Shown here piece after piece: positions 39,049-49,484 of a stretch of 64,000 bases of DNA. The notes beneath the pieces were generated by a model. It was not told the origin of the DNA and made no database searches. It was given only the letters and a program-made list of their open reading frames with translations. This DNA is from Haemophilus haemolyticus (GTDB lineage: Bacteria > Pseudomonadota > Gammaproteobacteria > Enterobacterales > Pasteurellaceae). Location of the stretch: the NCBI RefSeq assembly GCF_003351405.1, contig NZ_CP031240.1:1116001-1180000 (forward strand), read 5' to 3'. Made by a program: the position numbers and the translations under genes. The number at the start of each line of letters is the position of its first letter. The stretch's first letter is position 1.

Positions 39049-40263
39049 ATGAAATTACCTATTTATTTAGATTATGCAGCAACTTGTCCTGTGGACGAGC
39101 GTGTTGCGAAGAAAATGATGGAATTTTTAACCATTGACGGTACATTCGGTAACCCAGCTTCTCGCTCGCATAAATTTGGTTGGCAAGCAGAAGAAGCAGT
39201 TGACGTGGCTCGTAATCAAATTGCGGATCTTATTGGTGCCGATTCTCGTGAAATTGTGTTTACTTCTGGTGCGACAGAATCAGATAACCTTGCAATTAAA
39301 GGCGCTGCGCATTTTTACCAAACTAAAGGTAAGCATATCATCACTTGCAAAACTGAGCATAAAGCCGTCTTAGATACTTGTCGTCAATTAGAGCGCGAAG
39401 GTTTTGAAGTGACCTATTTATCACCCGAGTCTGATGGTTTAATTGATTTAGAAAAATTTAAAGCCGCACTTCGACCAGATACTATTTTAGTTTCAATTAT
39501 GCATGCCAATAATGAAATTGGTGTATTGCAAGATATCAAAGCTATTGGTGAGCTTTGTCGTGCAAATAAAACGATTTTCCATGTGGATGCAACTCAAAGT
39601 GTGGGCAAAGTTGCGATTAACTTGGAAGAGTTGCCAGTTGATTTATTATCTATGTCTAGCCATAAACTTTATGGGCCTAAAGGTATTGGTGCGTTATACG
39701 TTCGTCGTAAACCACGTATCCGTTTAGAAGCGATTATTCATGGCGGTGGTCATGAGCGTGGAATGCGTTCAGGTACATTACCTGTTCACCAAATCGTGGG
39801 AATGGGCGAAGCTTATCGCATTGCAAAAGAAGAAATGGCATCTGAAATGCCACGTTTAAAAGCTCTTCGTGATCGTTTATATAATGGTTTAAAAGATATT
39901 GAAGAAACCTACGTAAATGGCTCAATGGAGCACCGTTTAGATAGTAATTTAAATATTAGCTTTAACTATGTTGAAGGTGAATCTTTAATGATGGCATTGC
40001 GTGATATTGCAGTATCTTCTGGTTCAGCTTGTACATCAGCTAGCTTAGAGCCGTCTTATGTGTTACGCGCACTTGGTTTAAATGATGAATTGGCACACAG
40101 TTCAATTCGTTTTACGTTGGGTCGTTACACTACTGAAGAAGAAATTGATTACACCATTAATTTAGTAAAAGGTGCGGTGGAAAAACTTCGTGCATTATCG
40201 CCATTATGGGATATGTTTAAAGAAGGCATCGACCTTAGTACAATTGAGTGGTCAGCTCACTAG
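39049..40263 (+). CDS. iscS: Cysteine desulfurase IscS
   Basis: Encodes 404 aa with the PLP lysine Lys206 (SSHKLYGP) and the persulfide Cys328 ([17 protein letters not shown]). It supplies sulfur to IscU and to tRNA thiolation. An uptake signal sits just before the start; AGGAG is 8 bases upstream of ATG. Confidence 0.97.
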   Translation: MKLPIYLDYAATCPVDERVAKKMMEFLTIDGTFGNPASRSHKFGWQAEEAVDVARNQIADLIGADSREIVFTSGATESDNLAIKGAAHFYQTKGKHIITCKTEHKAVLDTCRQLEREGFEVTYLSPESDGLIDLEKFKAALRPDTILVSIMHANNEIGVLQDIKAIGELCRANKTIFHVDATQSVGKVAINLEELPVDLLSMSSHKLYGPKGIGALYVRRKPRIRLEAIIHGGGHERGMRSGTLPVHQIVGMGEAYRIAKEEMASEMPRLKALRDRLYNGLKDIEETYVNGSMEHRLDSNLNISFNYVEGESLMMALRDIAVSSGSACTSASLEPSYVLRALGLNDELAHSSIRFTLGRYTTEEEIDYTINLVKGAVEKLRALSPLWDMFKEGIDLSTIEWSAH

Positions 40264-40320
40264 GATCTAACTGCTATTATTAAATGGCGTTTCTCAAGGA
40301 TTTAAAAAAGGAAAGTTAAA

Positions 40321-40704
40321 ATGGCTTATAGCGAAAAAGTAATCGATCATTATGAAAATCCGCGCAATGTGGGTTCTATGGATAAAAAAGATAGCAATGT
40401 TGGTACTGGCATGGTGGGTGCGCCAGCTTGTGGTGATGTAATGCAGTTACAAATTAAAGTAAATGATAACGGCATTATTGAAGATGCAAAATTTAAGACT
40501 TATGGTTGTGGTTCTGCTATTGCATCTAGCTCATTAATTACAGAGTGGGTGAAAGGTAAATCTTTAGAAGAAGCAGGTGCTATCAAAAATAGCCAAATTG
40601 CAGATGAGTTAGAATTGCCACCAGTGAAAGTACACTGTTCCATTTTAGCGGAAGATGCAATTAAAGCGGCAATTGCTGATTACAAATCCAAAAAAGGCGA
40701 ATAA
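40321..40704 (+). CDS. iscU: Fe-S scaffold IscU
   Basis: Encodes 127 aa with cluster ligands Cys37, Cys63, His105 and Cys106 and the HscA-recognition motif LPPVK (99-103). It accepts sulfur from IscS and passes clusters on with HscAB. Confidence 0.97.
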   Translation: MAYSEKVIDHYENPRNVGSMDKKDSNVGTGMVGAPACGDVMQLQIKVNDNGIIEDAKFKTYGCGSAIASSSLITEWVKGKSLEEAGAIKNSQIADELELPPVKVHCSILAEDAIKAAIADYKSKKGE

Positions 40705-40708
40705 TATG

Positions 40709-40741
40709 AAAAAGTGCGGTCAGTTTTGACCGCACTTTTAG
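40709..40741 (+). terminator. Uptake-signal dyad between iscU and iscA
   Basis: AAAAGTGCGGTCA (40710-40722) and TGACCGCACTTTT (40727-40739), 13-bp perfect stem with a 4-base loop and T-run. It looks like a strong rho-independent terminator in the middle of the isc operon. Confidence 0.85.
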
Positions 40742-40757
40742 TGGTTTTGGGGGATAT

Positions 40758-41081
40758 ATGAGTATTACATTAACAGAAAAAGCCGCTCAACGAGTGAAAG
40801 CTTTTTTGGATAATCGTGGCAAAGGCATTGGTTTGCGTTTAGGAGTGAAAACATCAGGCTGTTCTGGATTAGCTTATGTGCTTGAATTTGTTGATGTCTT
40901 AAATGAAGAAGATCAAGTTTTTGAACAACACGGTGTGAATATTATTATTGATCCAAAAAGCTTAGTTTATCTCAATGGTATTGAGTTGGATTATGTGAAA
41001 GAAGGCTTAAATGAAGGCTTCCAATACAATAATCCAAATGTAAAAGAATCTTGTGGCTGTGGCGAAAGTTTTCATGTTTAA
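40758..41081 (+). CDS. iscA: A-type Fe-S carrier IscA
   Basis: Encodes 107 aa with the three conserved cysteines Cys35 (SGCSGLAY), Cys99 and Cys101 (SCGCGESF). It delivers iron or [4Fe-4S] clusters to targets. It begins 17 bases after the uptake-signal hairpin, with GGGGGATAT upstream. Confidence 0.96.
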   Translation: MSITLTEKAAQRVKAFLDNRGKGIGLRLGVKTSGCSGLAYVLEFVDVLNEEDQVFEQHGVNIIIDPKSLVYLNGIELDYVKEGLNEGFQYNNPNVKESCGCGESFHV

Positions 41082-41093
41082 GGTAATAATCTG

Positions 41094-41615
41094 ATGTTAA
41101 ATCCTTTTCAAATTTTTGATTTACCCGTTGATTTTCAGTTAGATGAGAAGGCGCTAAATACACGTTATTTAGAATTACAAAAGGCTTTACATCCAGATAA
41201 TTTTATCTCAAGCAGTGCGTTAGAACAACGCGTTGCGATGCAAAAATCCACCGAAGTGAATGATGCCTTAAAAACGTTAAAAGACCCAATTTTGCGAGCG
41301 GAAGCTATCATTGCGCTTAATACGGGTGAACAGATGGATCTTGAACAAAAAAGTACGCAAGATGTGGCGTTTTTAATGCAACAGTTACAGTGGCGAGAAC
41401 AACTAGAAGAACTTGAAGATCAGAAAGATGAAGAAGCATTAAACGTTTTTGCAAAAGAAATTAAACAAGAAACTCAGTCATTATTAACCGCACTTTCGGA
41501 GAGTCTGACATCCCAACAATGGACGAAAGCATCTCAACAGTGTGATAAATTACGTTTTAGTCGTAAGCTTTCTGAAGAAATTGAACGTGTAGAAGAACGC
41601 CTTTTTGAACTGTAA
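41094..41615 (+). CDS. hscB: Fe-S co-chaperone HscB
   Basis: Encodes 173 aa: a J domain (about 1-70) with the HPD motif at 33-35, and a C-terminal helical bundle that binds IscU. It stimulates HscA. The gene follows iscA by 12 bp. Confidence 0.95.
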   Translation: MLNPFQIFDLPVDFQLDEKALNTRYLELQKALHPDNFISSSALEQRVAMQKSTEVNDALKTLKDPILRAEAIIALNTGEQMDLEQKSTQDVAFLMQQLQWREQLEELEDQKDEEALNVFAKEIKQETQSLLTALSESLTSQQWTKASQQCDKLRFSRKLSEEIERVEERLFEL

Positions 41616-41645
41616 TAGATCTATATCTCAATATCTCTTGATATT

Positions 41646-42332
41646 ATGCAAAATCTTGAACAACTAATATCTCCAGAAAATTCTGCTTGGCCTATACTTT
41701 CCCAATGGATTGAAAGTGCACGTAATCATTGTTATGTCATTAAAAAAGATCAATCAAGTGCAGAACGTGAACTTTTTACCATGCAAATGCCAACATCATC
41801 ACCAATGGGGGCGGTGATTTATGAAACAGGTGGAATTTTAATTCATTATGGTTGGTTGCGTATTTTAGGTTCAGGAAGTTTTAAATTACCGCGCGGATTG
41901 ATGGATTGGAATTTTAGTAAGTCTTTTAGTGAGTCTGGCGAAAAACCAAAATATTTATTGGTTGCAGATGATGTGATAGGCGGTTACTTTGCATTAAATG
42001 GTGGTTCGTTAGGCGATAACCTTGGCAAAATTTATTATTTTTCACCAAAAGATGTCACTTGGCATAATTTAAATTTTACTTATACAGAATTTTTAGCTTG
42101 GACATTGAATGGTGATTTAGAGGCTTTTTATCAAGGTCTATTTTGGCAAAATTGGCAAGATGATGTGAAACAATTGGATGGTAATCAAATTTTTATATTC
42201 TCGCCTGACTTAAGCGAAGAGAGAAAAATAGCGATTGATGAACGTCAAAAACACGAAGTCAATATTGAAACCCATTACCAATCAAGCTTTGCAGAAAAAA
42301 ATAAATTTGATTTGGCGTATTCCGTCGCATAA
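41646..42332 (+). CDS. DUF2625 family protein
   Basis: Encodes 228 aa with the DUF2625 pattern ARNHCYVIKK, GAVIYETGGILIHYGWLRILGSG, and YFSPKDVTWHNLNFTYTEFL. It has no signal peptide or membrane segment. It lies in the isc operon between hscB and hscA, where E. coli has nothing, so a link to Fe-S assembly is possible but not shown. No motif reveals an activity. Confidence 0.85.
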   Translation: MQNLEQLISPENSAWPILSQWIESARNHCYVIKKDQSSAERELFTMQMPTSSPMGAVIYETGGILIHYGWLRILGSGSFKLPRGLMDWNFSKSFSESGEKPKYLLVADDVIGGYFALNGGSLGDNLGKIYYFSPKDVTWHNLNFTYTEFLAWTLNGDLEAFYQGLFWQNWQDDVKQLDGNQIFIFSPDLSEERKIAIDERQKHEVNIETHYQSSFAEKNKFDLAYSVA

Positions 42333-42349
42333 CCAGTAGAAAATAGCAT

Positions 42350-44209
42350 ATGGCATTATTACAAATTGCAGAACCAGGACAAGCTGCGGCACCGCATCAA
42401 CATCGTTTAGCCGTTGGGATTGATTTGGGAACAACCAATTCTTTGGTTGCATCCGTGCGCAGTGGACAATCCGTGATTCTTAATGATGAACAAGAGCGTA
42501 GTCTTGTGCCATCGGTCGTTCATTATGGCGTTGCAGAGAAGAAAGTTGGTTTGGAAGCCTTTGAACAAGCCTCACTTGATCCCAAAAATACGGTGATTTC
42601 AGTAAAACGCTTAATTGGTCGTAGCCTTGTTGATGTTAAGTCTCGTTATTCTAGTTTGCCTTATGAATTTGTGGCGAGTGAAAATGGATTACCTTTAATT
42701 GTTACGGCACAGGGCCCAAAAAGTCCAATTGAAGTGTCTTCAGATATTTTATCGCGCTTAAATCACATTGCAGAACAACGCCTTGGTGGTGAGCTTTCTG
42801 GGGTTGTGATTACGGTTCCTGCTTATTTCGATGATGCTCAACGTCAAAGTACTAAGGATGCTGCGCGTTTAGCGGGGCTAAATGTATTACGTTTATTGAA
42901 TGAACCCACTGCAGCCGCAGTCGCTTATGGATTGGATAGTGGGCAGGAAGGAATTATTGCGGTGTATGATTTAGGTGGCGGTACATTTGATATTTCAATT
43001 TTACGTTTATCAAAAGGCGTATTTGAAGTTCTAGCAACAGGTGGTGATACTGCGCTAGGTGGTGATGATTTTGACCATTTAATAGCAGATTGGGTAGTTG
43101 AACAAACCCAAGTAAAACCACAAACCCCAAATCAACAGCGCGAACTGATAACCCTTGCTAGCCAAGCCAAAATTGCTTTAACTACTAAGAAAAGTACGGT
43201 GATTTCTTGGCAGAATTTTTCAGTAGAAATTTCACGAGAACAATTTAATAAGTTGATTCATTCACTTGTAAAACGTTCATTGCTAACTTGTCGCCGAGCT
43301 TTGAAAGATGCGAACGTTGAATCTGAAGAAGTGCAAGCGGTGGTGATGGTTGGTGGTTCAACTCGAGTGCCATATGTACGAGAACAAGTTGGTGAGTTTT
43401 TTGGTAAAACACCACTCACTTCCATTGATCCAGATAAAGTTGTAGCACTTGGTGCCGCAATTCAAGCAGATATTTTAGTCGGTAATAAAACTGACTCAGA
43501 TATGTTGTTGCTTGATGTTGTACCGCTTTCTTTAGGAATTGAGACGATGGGTGGATTAGTGGAAAAAATTATTCCACGTAACACAACAATTCCTGTGGCT
43601 CGTGCACAAGAGTTTACTACTTTCAAAGATGGCCAAACAGCAATGACCGTTCATGTCGTACAAGGTGAACGTGAGCTGGTAGATGATTGTCGTTCTTTAG
43701 GTCGTTTTACTCTACGAGGTATTCCGGCAATGGCTGCGGGTGCCGCTCATATTCGAGTGACTTATCAAGTCGATGCAGATGGTTTATTAAGTGTGACTGC
43801 AATGGAAAAATCGACGAAAGTGCAGGCATCAATCCAAATTAAACCTTCTTATGGTTTAACAGATGAAGAAGTGACCGCAATGATTAAATCTTCTTTTGAT
43901 AATGCGCAAGAGGATTTGCAAGCTCGTGAATTAGCAGAGCAACGAGTAGAAGCGGATCGTGTAATTGAAAGCGTGATTGTTGCGTTACAAGTAGATGGGG
44001 CTGAATTGCTGAGCACAGAAGAGTTTTATCATATTGAAAGTGTGTTAAAACAATTAATGGATGTAAAACAAGGTTCAGATCGTGATGCAATCGCGCAAGG
44101 AATTAAAGCCTTGGATACTGCTACCCAAGAATTTGCAGCACGGCGAATGAATGCATCGATTAATAAAGCTTTGACAGGCAAAAATTTGTCAGATATTGAA
44201 AAACCGTAA
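42350..44209 (+). CDS. hscA: Fe-S chaperone HscA
   Basis: Encodes 619 aa, an Hsp70 homologue: [13 protein letters not shown] (phosphate 1), [25 protein letters not shown] (phosphate 2), and [16 protein letters not shown], then the substrate-binding domain (about 385-619). It works with HscB to release clusters from IscU at LPPVK. Confidence 0.97.
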   Translation: MALLQIAEPGQAAAPHQHRLAVGIDLGTTNSLVASVRSGQSVILNDEQERSLVPSVVHYGVAEKKVGLEAFEQASLDPKNTVISVKRLIGRSLVDVKSRYSSLPYEFVASENGLPLIVTAQGPKSPIEVSSDILSRLNHIAEQRLGGELSGVVITVPAYFDDAQRQSTKDAARLAGLNVLRLLNEPTAAAVAYGLDSGQEGIIAVYDLGGGTFDISILRLSKGVFEVLATGGDTALGGDDFDHLIADWVVEQTQVKPQTPNQQRELITLASQAKIALTTKKSTVISWQNFSVEISREQFNKLIHSLVKRSLLTCRRALKDANVESEEVQAVVMVGGSTRVPYVREQVGEFFGKTPLTSIDPDKVVALGAAIQADILVGNKTDSDMLLLDVVPLSLGIETMGGLVEKIIPRNTTIPVARAQEFTTFKDGQTAMTVHVVQGERELVDDCRSLGRFTLRGIPAMAAGAAHIRVTYQVDADGLLSVTAMEKSTKVQASIQIKPSYGLTDEEVTAMIKSSFDNAQEDLQARELAEQRVEADRVIESVIVALQVDGAELLSTEEFYHIESVLKQLMDVKQGSDRDAIAQGIKALDTATQEFAARRMNASINKALTGKNLSDIEKP

Positions 44210-44249
44210 AAGTGCGGTCAGATTATTAAATAATTTTGAGGAAAGTGTT

Positions 44250-44591
44250 ATGCCAAAAGTGATTTTTTTACCTAATGAAGAATTTTGTCCCGAAGGTATG
44301 GTCGTTGATGCAGCGGCAGGTGATAACTTACTAGAAGTTGCACACAATGCAGGGGTGGAAATCCATCATGCTTGTGATGGCTCCTGTGCTTGTACAACCT
44401 GCCATGTGATTATCCGTGAAGGGTTTGACTCTCTAAATGAAACGAGTGATCAAGAAGAAGATATGCTGGATAAAGCTTGGGGATTAGAAATGGATAGTCG
44501 TTTATCTTGCCAATGTGTAGTGGGAGACGAAGATCTTGTAGTAGAAATTCCAAAATACAACATTAACCATGCCAATGAGGCCGCTCACTAA
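44250..44591 (+). CDS. fdx: [2Fe-2S] ferredoxin Fdx
   Basis: Encodes 113 aa from ATG 44250 ([16 protein letters not shown]), with TGAGGAAAG upstream. The cluster ligands are Cys42, Cys48, Cys51 and Cys87 in an adrenodoxin-type fold. It supplies electrons for Fe-S assembly. The frame is open upstream into hscA but the family start is here. The TAA overlaps the iscX ATG by one base. Confidence 0.96.
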   Translation: MPKVIFLPNEEFCPEGMVVDAAAGDNLLEVAHNAGVEIHHACDGSCACTTCHVIIREGFDSLNETSDQEEDMLDKAWGLEMDSRLSCQCVVGDEDLVVEIPKYNINHANEAAH

Positions 44592-44785
44592 TGAAATGGA
44601 CTGATGCACAATTAATTGCAGAAGAACTTTACGATCGTAATCCAGATTTAGATCCAAAAACCGTTCGTTTTACTGATTTACATAAATGGATTTGCGAACT
44701 TGAAGATTTTGATGACGATCCTAATAAGTCAAACGAAGCAATTCTTGAAGCGATTTTATTGAAATGGTTGGATGAATTTGAATAA
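44591..44785 (+). CDS. iscX: IscX (YfhJ)
   Basis: Encodes 64 aa, acidic, with [27 protein letters not shown] and the ending [11 protein letters not shown]. It binds IscS and adjusts its activity in an iron-dependent way. It is the last gene of the isc operon, starting on the fdx stop codon. Confidence 0.95.
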   Translation: MKWTDAQLIAEELYDRNPDLDPKTVRFTDLHKWICELEDFDDDPNKSNEAILEAILLKWLDEFE

Positions 44786-44804
44786 TCAGAAATTTGATTG
44801 AAAA

Positions 44805-44832
44805 AATACCCGCACTTTGATGCGGGTATTAT
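44805..44832. terminator. Bidirectional terminator iscX / yfgM
   Basis: AATACCCGCA (44805-44814) and TGCGGGTATT (44821-44830), flanked by A-run and T-run, ending the convergent isc (+) and hisS-yfgM (-) transcripts. Confidence 0.9.
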
Positions 44833-44835
44833 TTT

Positions 44836-45450
44836 TTAAAGATTGTTTAATTTCATTTTGGCCATTTGTTGTTCTAATTGGCTACCACTTTGTTGTGCTT
44901 GCTCAAAGCTGTTTTTAGCCGAAACTTTATCTCCTTTCGCGACTTGGATATCGCCAGTTAAAATCGCTTTACGAGCATTAAAACTTTCACCCTTCACTTG
45001 GTTTAAGGTGGTTAAAGCATTGTCTAATTGACCCAATTGGAATTGCACCGAACTTAGACGTAATGCAACAATAGATGTTAATACTTCATCTTGAGATTGA
45101 GTTAATGCTTGATTTAAGTTTGCTTCTGCAGCTGCAAAATCTTGTTTTTCAGTCGCTTTCTTCGCTTCATCTAACAAAGCAAAGACAGCGTATGCCGTTT
45201 TGCTGTTAGCTTGCACAAATTGTTCTATATTTACTTTTTTAGCTTGTTCATCTTGTTGTGCAGAATAGATTAACGCATCATACTGAGCAGAAGCTTGAGC
45301 GATTTGCTCTGCTTGATGCGCTTGCCAATAACGCCATCCAAACATACCACCCACACCTAAGATAAAAGCGACAATAATTGTTTTGCCATTCTCTTTCCAC
45401 CAGTCTTTCAACTGGTTAATCTCTTGTTCTTCTTCAATGGAATAAGCCAT
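44836..45450 (-). CDS. yfgM: YfgM, SecYEG-associated ancillary protein
   Basis: Encodes 204 aa with an N-terminal cytoplasmic segment, one membrane helix (about 22-42, TIIVAFILGVGGMFGWRYW), and a periplasmic TPR-like helical domain rich in Ala and Gln. YfgM works with PpiD near the Sec translocon. In E. coli bamB and der follow; here bamB is absent downstream and der is 17 kb away. Confidence 0.9.
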   Translation of the reverse strand: MAYSIEEEQEINQLKDWWKENGKTIIVAFILGVGGMFGWRYWQAHQAEQIAQASAQYDALIYSAQQDEQAKKVNIEQFVQANSKTAYAVFALLDEAKKATEKQDFAAAEANLNQALTQSQDEVLTSIVALRLSSVQFQLGQLDNALTTLNQVKGESFNARKAILTGDIQVAKGDKVSAKNSFEQAQQSGSQLEQQMAKMKLNNL

Positions 45451-45467
45451 GTGTTTCCCCTTTTAAA

Positions 45468-46739
45468 TTAAAATTGAGTTTGAATATAGTCGATTACATT
45501 CACTAAATCTAAGGTTTGCTGATCTGTGCCACCTTGCAAGTGTTTAACAACGACTTGTTTATTTTGTACTTCGCTTTCGCCGATAACTAATGCCAATGTT
45601 GCACCAGATTTATCTGCACGTTTAAATTGTTTTTTGAAATTACCACCAGAGCAGTGCAACATAGTATTTAAGTGCGGTAATTCTGAGCGTACTTTTTCTG
45701 CTAATTCAAAAGCGGCTAATGTTGTGCCTTCACCTTGATAAACAACATAAATATCTACCGCACTTTTAACCGGAACATTTGGATTCACTTCTTGTACTAA
45801 CAATACTAAACGTTCTAATCCCATCGCAAATCCGATGCTTGGTGTTGCGTGTCCGCCAAGTTGTTCTACTAAACCGTCATAACGACCGCCGCCACACACT
45901 GTACCTTGTGCACCAAGAGCGGATGTTACCCATTCAAATACAGTTTTGTTGTAATAATCTAAGCCACGCACGAGTTTAGGATTAATTTCATATTGAATAC
46001 CCACTGCATCTAATAATGAACATAATTGTTCAAAATGCTCACGGCTTTCATCATCTAGATAATCAAGCAATTTTGGTGCATTATCTAAGACTTTTTGTAG
46101 TTCTGGATTTTTGGTGTCCAAAATACGAAGCGGATTTTTTACCAAGCGATCTTTTTCTTCATCGCTCATTAAATCTTGATAGTTTTCTAAGAATCCAACC
46201 AAAGCTGAACGATAATTTGCTCGTGCTTCTAAAGAGCCAATTGAGTTGAGTTGAAGTGTCACATGTTGATCGATACCTAACGCTTTCCATAAACGATAGG
46301 TAAGCATGATTAATTCGGCATCGATTTCTGGATTCGCAATACCGAATACCTCAACACCTGCTTGATGGAATTGACGGTAACGACCTTTTTGTGGACGTTC
46401 ATGACGGAACATTGGTCCCATATACCACAAGCGTTGTTCATTATTATAGATCCAACCGTGTTCAATGGCGGCACGCACGCACCCTGCAGTGCCTTCAGGG
46501 CGTAAGGTTAATTGTTCATCGTTATCCCAAAATGTGTACATTTCTTTTGAAACAACATCGGTTACCTCACCGATTGCACGCGCAAATAATGGCGTGCTTT
46601 CTACAACTGGCATACGCACTTCGGAATAACCGTAATTGTTTAATACCTGGCGTACTTGTGCTTCAATCCATTGCCATAATGGGGATTCAGTAGGGGAGCA
46701 ATCGTTCATTCCGCGGATTGCTTGAATAGTTTTAGCCAC
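45468..46739 (-). CDS. hisS: Histidyl-tRNA synthetase
   Basis: Encodes 423 aa, class [14 protein letters not shown] start, motif 2 [21 protein letters not shown], HisA motif [15 protein letters not shown], motif 3 [12 protein letters not shown], then a C-terminal anticodon-binding domain. It charges tRNA-His; the histidine leader at 12620-12664 responds to the level of its product. It lies in the conserved rodZ-ispG-hisS-yfgM order. Confidence 0.96.
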   Translation of the reverse strand: MAKTIQAIRGMNDCSPTESPLWQWIEAQVRQVLNNYGYSEVRMPVVESTPLFARAIGEVTDVVSKEMYTFWDNDEQLTLRPEGTAGCVRAAIEHGWIYNNEQRLWYMGPMFRHERPQKGRYRQFHQAGVEVFGIANPEIDAELIMLTYRLWKALGIDQHVTLQLNSIGSLEARANYRSALVGFLENYQDLMSDEEKDRLVKNPLRILDTKNPELQKVLDNAPKLLDYLDDESREHFEQLCSLLDAVGIQYEINPKLVRGLDYYNKTVFEWVTSALGAQGTVCGGGRYDGLVEQLGGHATPSIGFAMGLERLVLLVQEVNPNVPVKSAVDIYVVYQGEGTTLAAFELAEKVRSELPHLNTMLHCSGGNFKKQFKRADKSGATLALVIGESEVQNKQVVVKHLQGGTDQQTLDLVNVIDYIQTQF

Positions 46740-46748
46740 GAGCTTTCC

Positions 46749-47855
46749 TTAAATAATTCTGTTTTTTGGATCTTGTTGTGCGACTTTTGCACGAATTTTT
46801 GCTTCTAATTGGTTAACAATATCTTCGTTATCGAAGCGTTCTTTTTGGCGTTCGCCATTAAGATAATAACCGCTTTTTTTGTTACCACCAGTTACCCCGA
46901 GATCAGATACGAGTGCTTCACCTGGACCATTCACTACGCAACCAATGATTGATACATCCATCGGTGTAATAATATCTTCAAGGCGTTGTTCTAACGCATT
47001 TACTGTACCGATTACATCAAACTCTTGGCGAGAGCACGTTGGGCACGCAATAAAATTAATGCCACGAGAGCGAATTCGTAAAGATTTAAGAATATCAAAA
47101 CCTACTTTAATTTCCTCTACGGGATCCGCGGCCAATGATACACGTAATGTGTCACCAATACCTTCGGCAAGTAACATACCCAAACCTATTGCAGATTTAA
47201 CCGCACCTGCACGTGCGCCACCCGCCTCAGTAATACCTAAATGTAATGGCTGCTTGATAGATTTAGCAAGTAAACGATAAGCTTCTACCGCTAAGAAGAC
47301 ATCGGAGGCTTTTACACTCACTTTAAATTGATCGAAGTTAAGACGATCTAGAATTTCAACATGACGTAATGCTGATTCTAATAATGCTTCTGGTGTTGGC
47401 TCGCCGTATTTTTCTTGCAGATCTTTTTCTAAAGAGCCTGCATTTACGCCGATACGAATCGGAATATTTTTGTCACGAGCACAATCAACAACGGCACGGA
47501 TGCGATCTTCACGACCAATATTGCCTGGATTGATACGTAAACAATCTACCCCATATTCTGCGACTTTTAGCGCGATACGATAGTCGAAATGAATATCTGC
47601 TACGAGAGGGACGTTCACTTGCTGTTTAATTTGTTTAAATGCTTCTGCAGCATCCATTGTTGGAACAGATACACGAACGATATCTGCGCCAACACGTTCT
47701 AATGATTTAATTTGAGCAACAGTCGCTTCCACATCAGTAGTACGAGTATTTGTCATTGACTGCACGGCAATTGGCGCATCACCACCAACAGGTACATTTC
47801 CTACATAAATTTTTGTCGATTCACGACGCTTAATGCTTGGTTGAAAAGCTGACAT
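46749..47855 (-). CDS. ispG: HMB-PP synthase IspG (GcpE)
   Basis: Encodes 368 aa with the [4Fe-4S] ligands in [13 protein letters not shown] and [10 protein letters not shown] and the N-terminal TIM barrel motif [15 protein letters not shown]. It performs the penultimate step of the MEP isoprenoid pathway and needs clusters from the isc system encoded nearby. Confidence 0.96.
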   Translation of the reverse strand: MSAFQPSIKRRESTKIYVGNVPVGGDAPIAVQSMTNTRTTDVEATVAQIKSLERVGADIVRVSVPTMDAAEAFKQIKQQVNVPLVADIHFDYRIALKVAEYGVDCLRINPGNIGREDRIRAVVDCARDKNIPIRIGVNAGSLEKDLQEKYGEPTPEALLESALRHVEILDRLNFDQFKVSVKASDVFLAVEAYRLLAKSIKQPLHLGITEAGGARAGAVKSAIGLGMLLAEGIGDTLRVSLAADPVEEIKVGFDILKSLRIRSRGINFIACPTCSRQEFDVIGTVNALEQRLEDIITPMDVSIIGCVVNGPGEALVSDLGVTGGNKKSGYYLNGERQKERFDNEDIVNQLEAKIRAKVAQQDPKNRII

Positions 47856-47866
47856 CTTTTTCCTTA

Positions 47867-48775
47867 TTAAGGTTGTGAAAGTTTGAATTTTGCAATGCGA
47901 CCATCCACTTTTAATGGATAATTTTCACCTTTATAGGTGATATGCACATTACTTGGTGCGCCAACAATTAATGAAAACTCATCGCCATTAAAAGTTAAGA
48001 CTTCCCCTTTTTTGTACTCTTTTTGTGCTAATACTCGGCGATTTTTATCTTTTACGCTGAGCCAGCTCGTATTATTTAAGATTTCTACAATCAAGTCTCC
48101 TTTCACAGTAGGTGCCGCTGGAGAAATTGATGGATTTTCTACCGCACTTTGAGTGTCTGAAACTGATTTTTCATCGTTTTTTGTTTGTGGAATGGTATTT
48201 TCTTGTGTTATTTCTGGTAACACATTATTTGTTATTTCTACTGGTTGTGAGACTGTTGTTGTTTCTGGTGCAGTTTTATTACTTTCTTCTGTCGTTACAA
48301 GAGCTGTGGCTGGCTGATTATTTTCAGTAGAGGCAACATAGCTTTGTACTAAGTCATCACGTTCTTGGTTATTTTGCTGATAACTTTGCCACCACCAAAG
48401 TCCAGTCATGCCAAGGACTAAAATAAGTACAATGATAGATAAACGTCCGACCCAATGAGAGTGCGATGAATATTGATTTACTTCACGCGTTGAACGAGCA
48501 TTTTTACTTAGATCGTTTTTATCATTTTCTGCAAATGTAATATTTTCCCATACAGAATCAGGTAAGCGTAAGAATTTGGCATAACTACGCACGTAACCTT
48601 TTACAAAGATTGCAGGGGTAGATTTTTGAATAAATTCGTTGTTTTCAAGTTGTTGTAATATGGAGGGACGCAGCGAAATTTCTTTGGCGACGCCTTCGAG
48701 AGAAAGATTTAAGTTTTCACGTGCTTGGCGAAAAATCTCACCTGGTGAAAGTTCTTGCTCAGTGGTTGGATTCAT
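47867..48775 (-). CDS. rodZ: Cytoskeletal protein RodZ
   Basis: Encodes 302 aa: an N-terminal helix-turn-helix (about 10-75, [22 protein letters not shown]), a membrane helix (about 112-131), a low-complexity Thr/Glu/Pro stretch, and a C-terminal beta domain (about 220-302). It binds MreB and keeps rod shape. It starts the ispG-hisS-yfgM segment. Confidence 0.93.
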   Translation of the reverse strand: MNPTTEQELSPGEIFRQARENLNLSLEGVAKEISLRPSILQQLENNEFIQKSTPAIFVKGYVRSYAKFLRLPDSVWENITFAENDKNDLSKNARSTREVNQYSSHSHWVGRLSIIVLILVLGMTGLWWWQSYQQNNQERDDLVQSYVASTENNQPATALVTTEESNKTAPETTTVSQPVEITNNVLPEITQENTIPQTKNDEKSVSDTQSAVENPSISPAAPTVKGDLIVEILNNTSWLSVKDKNRRVLAQKEYKKGEVLTFNGDEFSLIVGAPSNVHITYKGENYPLKVDGRIAKFKLSQP

Positions 48776-48844
48776 AAATTCAATTAAATAATATGCGATA
48801 AATAAAGCTAAATTTTAAAGTCCAACGCTTGATTTGGCAATGCT

Positions 48845-49387
48845 TTATTTGAAGGTATTAAATTTTTCCGCTCGTTTACTATCAGTTTGTAGCAATTTTT
48901 GTAATGCTTGTTGGTAAATATCCATTTTTTGAGCGGAATAAGCACAAAGAGCCATATTTTCAAATGTATCTGCTTGATGATAATAATTAGGTGAATTCAG
49001 TGCGAGTTGAAATTGCTGCTGAGCTTGTTCAAATTGCTTTTGGCGACATAAAAATGTACCAAAGTTATTATGTAAGTCTCCCTGTTGATTATTGAGTTTT
49101 AACGCTGTTTCATATTCACGATGTGCATTATCTATTTCCCCTTGTTGTTGATAATAATGCGCAAGCGCTGAATGCACGAGATAGTAATTTTTATCGTGTT
49201 GAAGTGCTTTATCTAAGTTAATTTTAGCGAGTTGAGGATTATTTTGTTGAAGGTAGCCTAGTGCAAGTTCTACGCGAGCTTTAGCTGCTGATTGTTGATT
49301 GAAATCTTGAATGGTTGATTGGGAAACGCAAGCAGAAAAAATGAAAGGGAAAATAACCGCACTTAGTTGTTTACTTATTGTTTGCAT
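48845..49387 (-). CDS. pilW: Type IV pilus assembly lipoprotein PilW (PilF)
   Basis: Encodes 180 aa with a lipobox at Cys20 (IFSAC) and three to four TPR units (LALGYLQQNNPQLAKINLDKAL; YYLVHSALAHYYQQQGE; GDLHNNFGTFLCRQKQFEQA). Such outer-membrane lipoproteins help assemble the secretin used for type IV pili and, in Haemophilus, DNA uptake. It is shorter than typical homologues (about 250 aa), so some TPRs may be missing. Position between rlmN and rodZ fits PilW/PilF. Confidence 0.85.
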   Translation of the reverse strand: MQTISKQLSAVIFPFIFSACVSQSTIQDFNQQSAAKARVELALGYLQQNNPQLAKINLDKALQHDKNYYLVHSALAHYYQQQGEIDNAHREYETALKLNNQQGDLHNNFGTFLCRQKQFEQAQQQFQLALNSPNYYHQADTFENMALCAYSAQKMDIYQQALQKLLQTDSKRAEKFNTFK

Positions 49388-49449
49388 TTTTTCTCCTTTT
49401 AACAGGGGAGGAAATAGTTAATATGTTTTAATTTGTATGAAAACATAGG

Positions 49450-49480
49450 GCATGTGAACTTGATTAATTCACATGCCTAG
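49450..49480 (-). terminator. Hairpin after rlmN
   Basis: GGCATGTGAA (49450-49459) and TTCACATGCC (49469-49478), 10-bp perfect stem, five bases beyond the rlmN stop. The T tail on the - strand is poor, so it may be a processing or weak termination site before pilW. Confidence 0.65.
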
Positions 49481-49484
49481 AATA

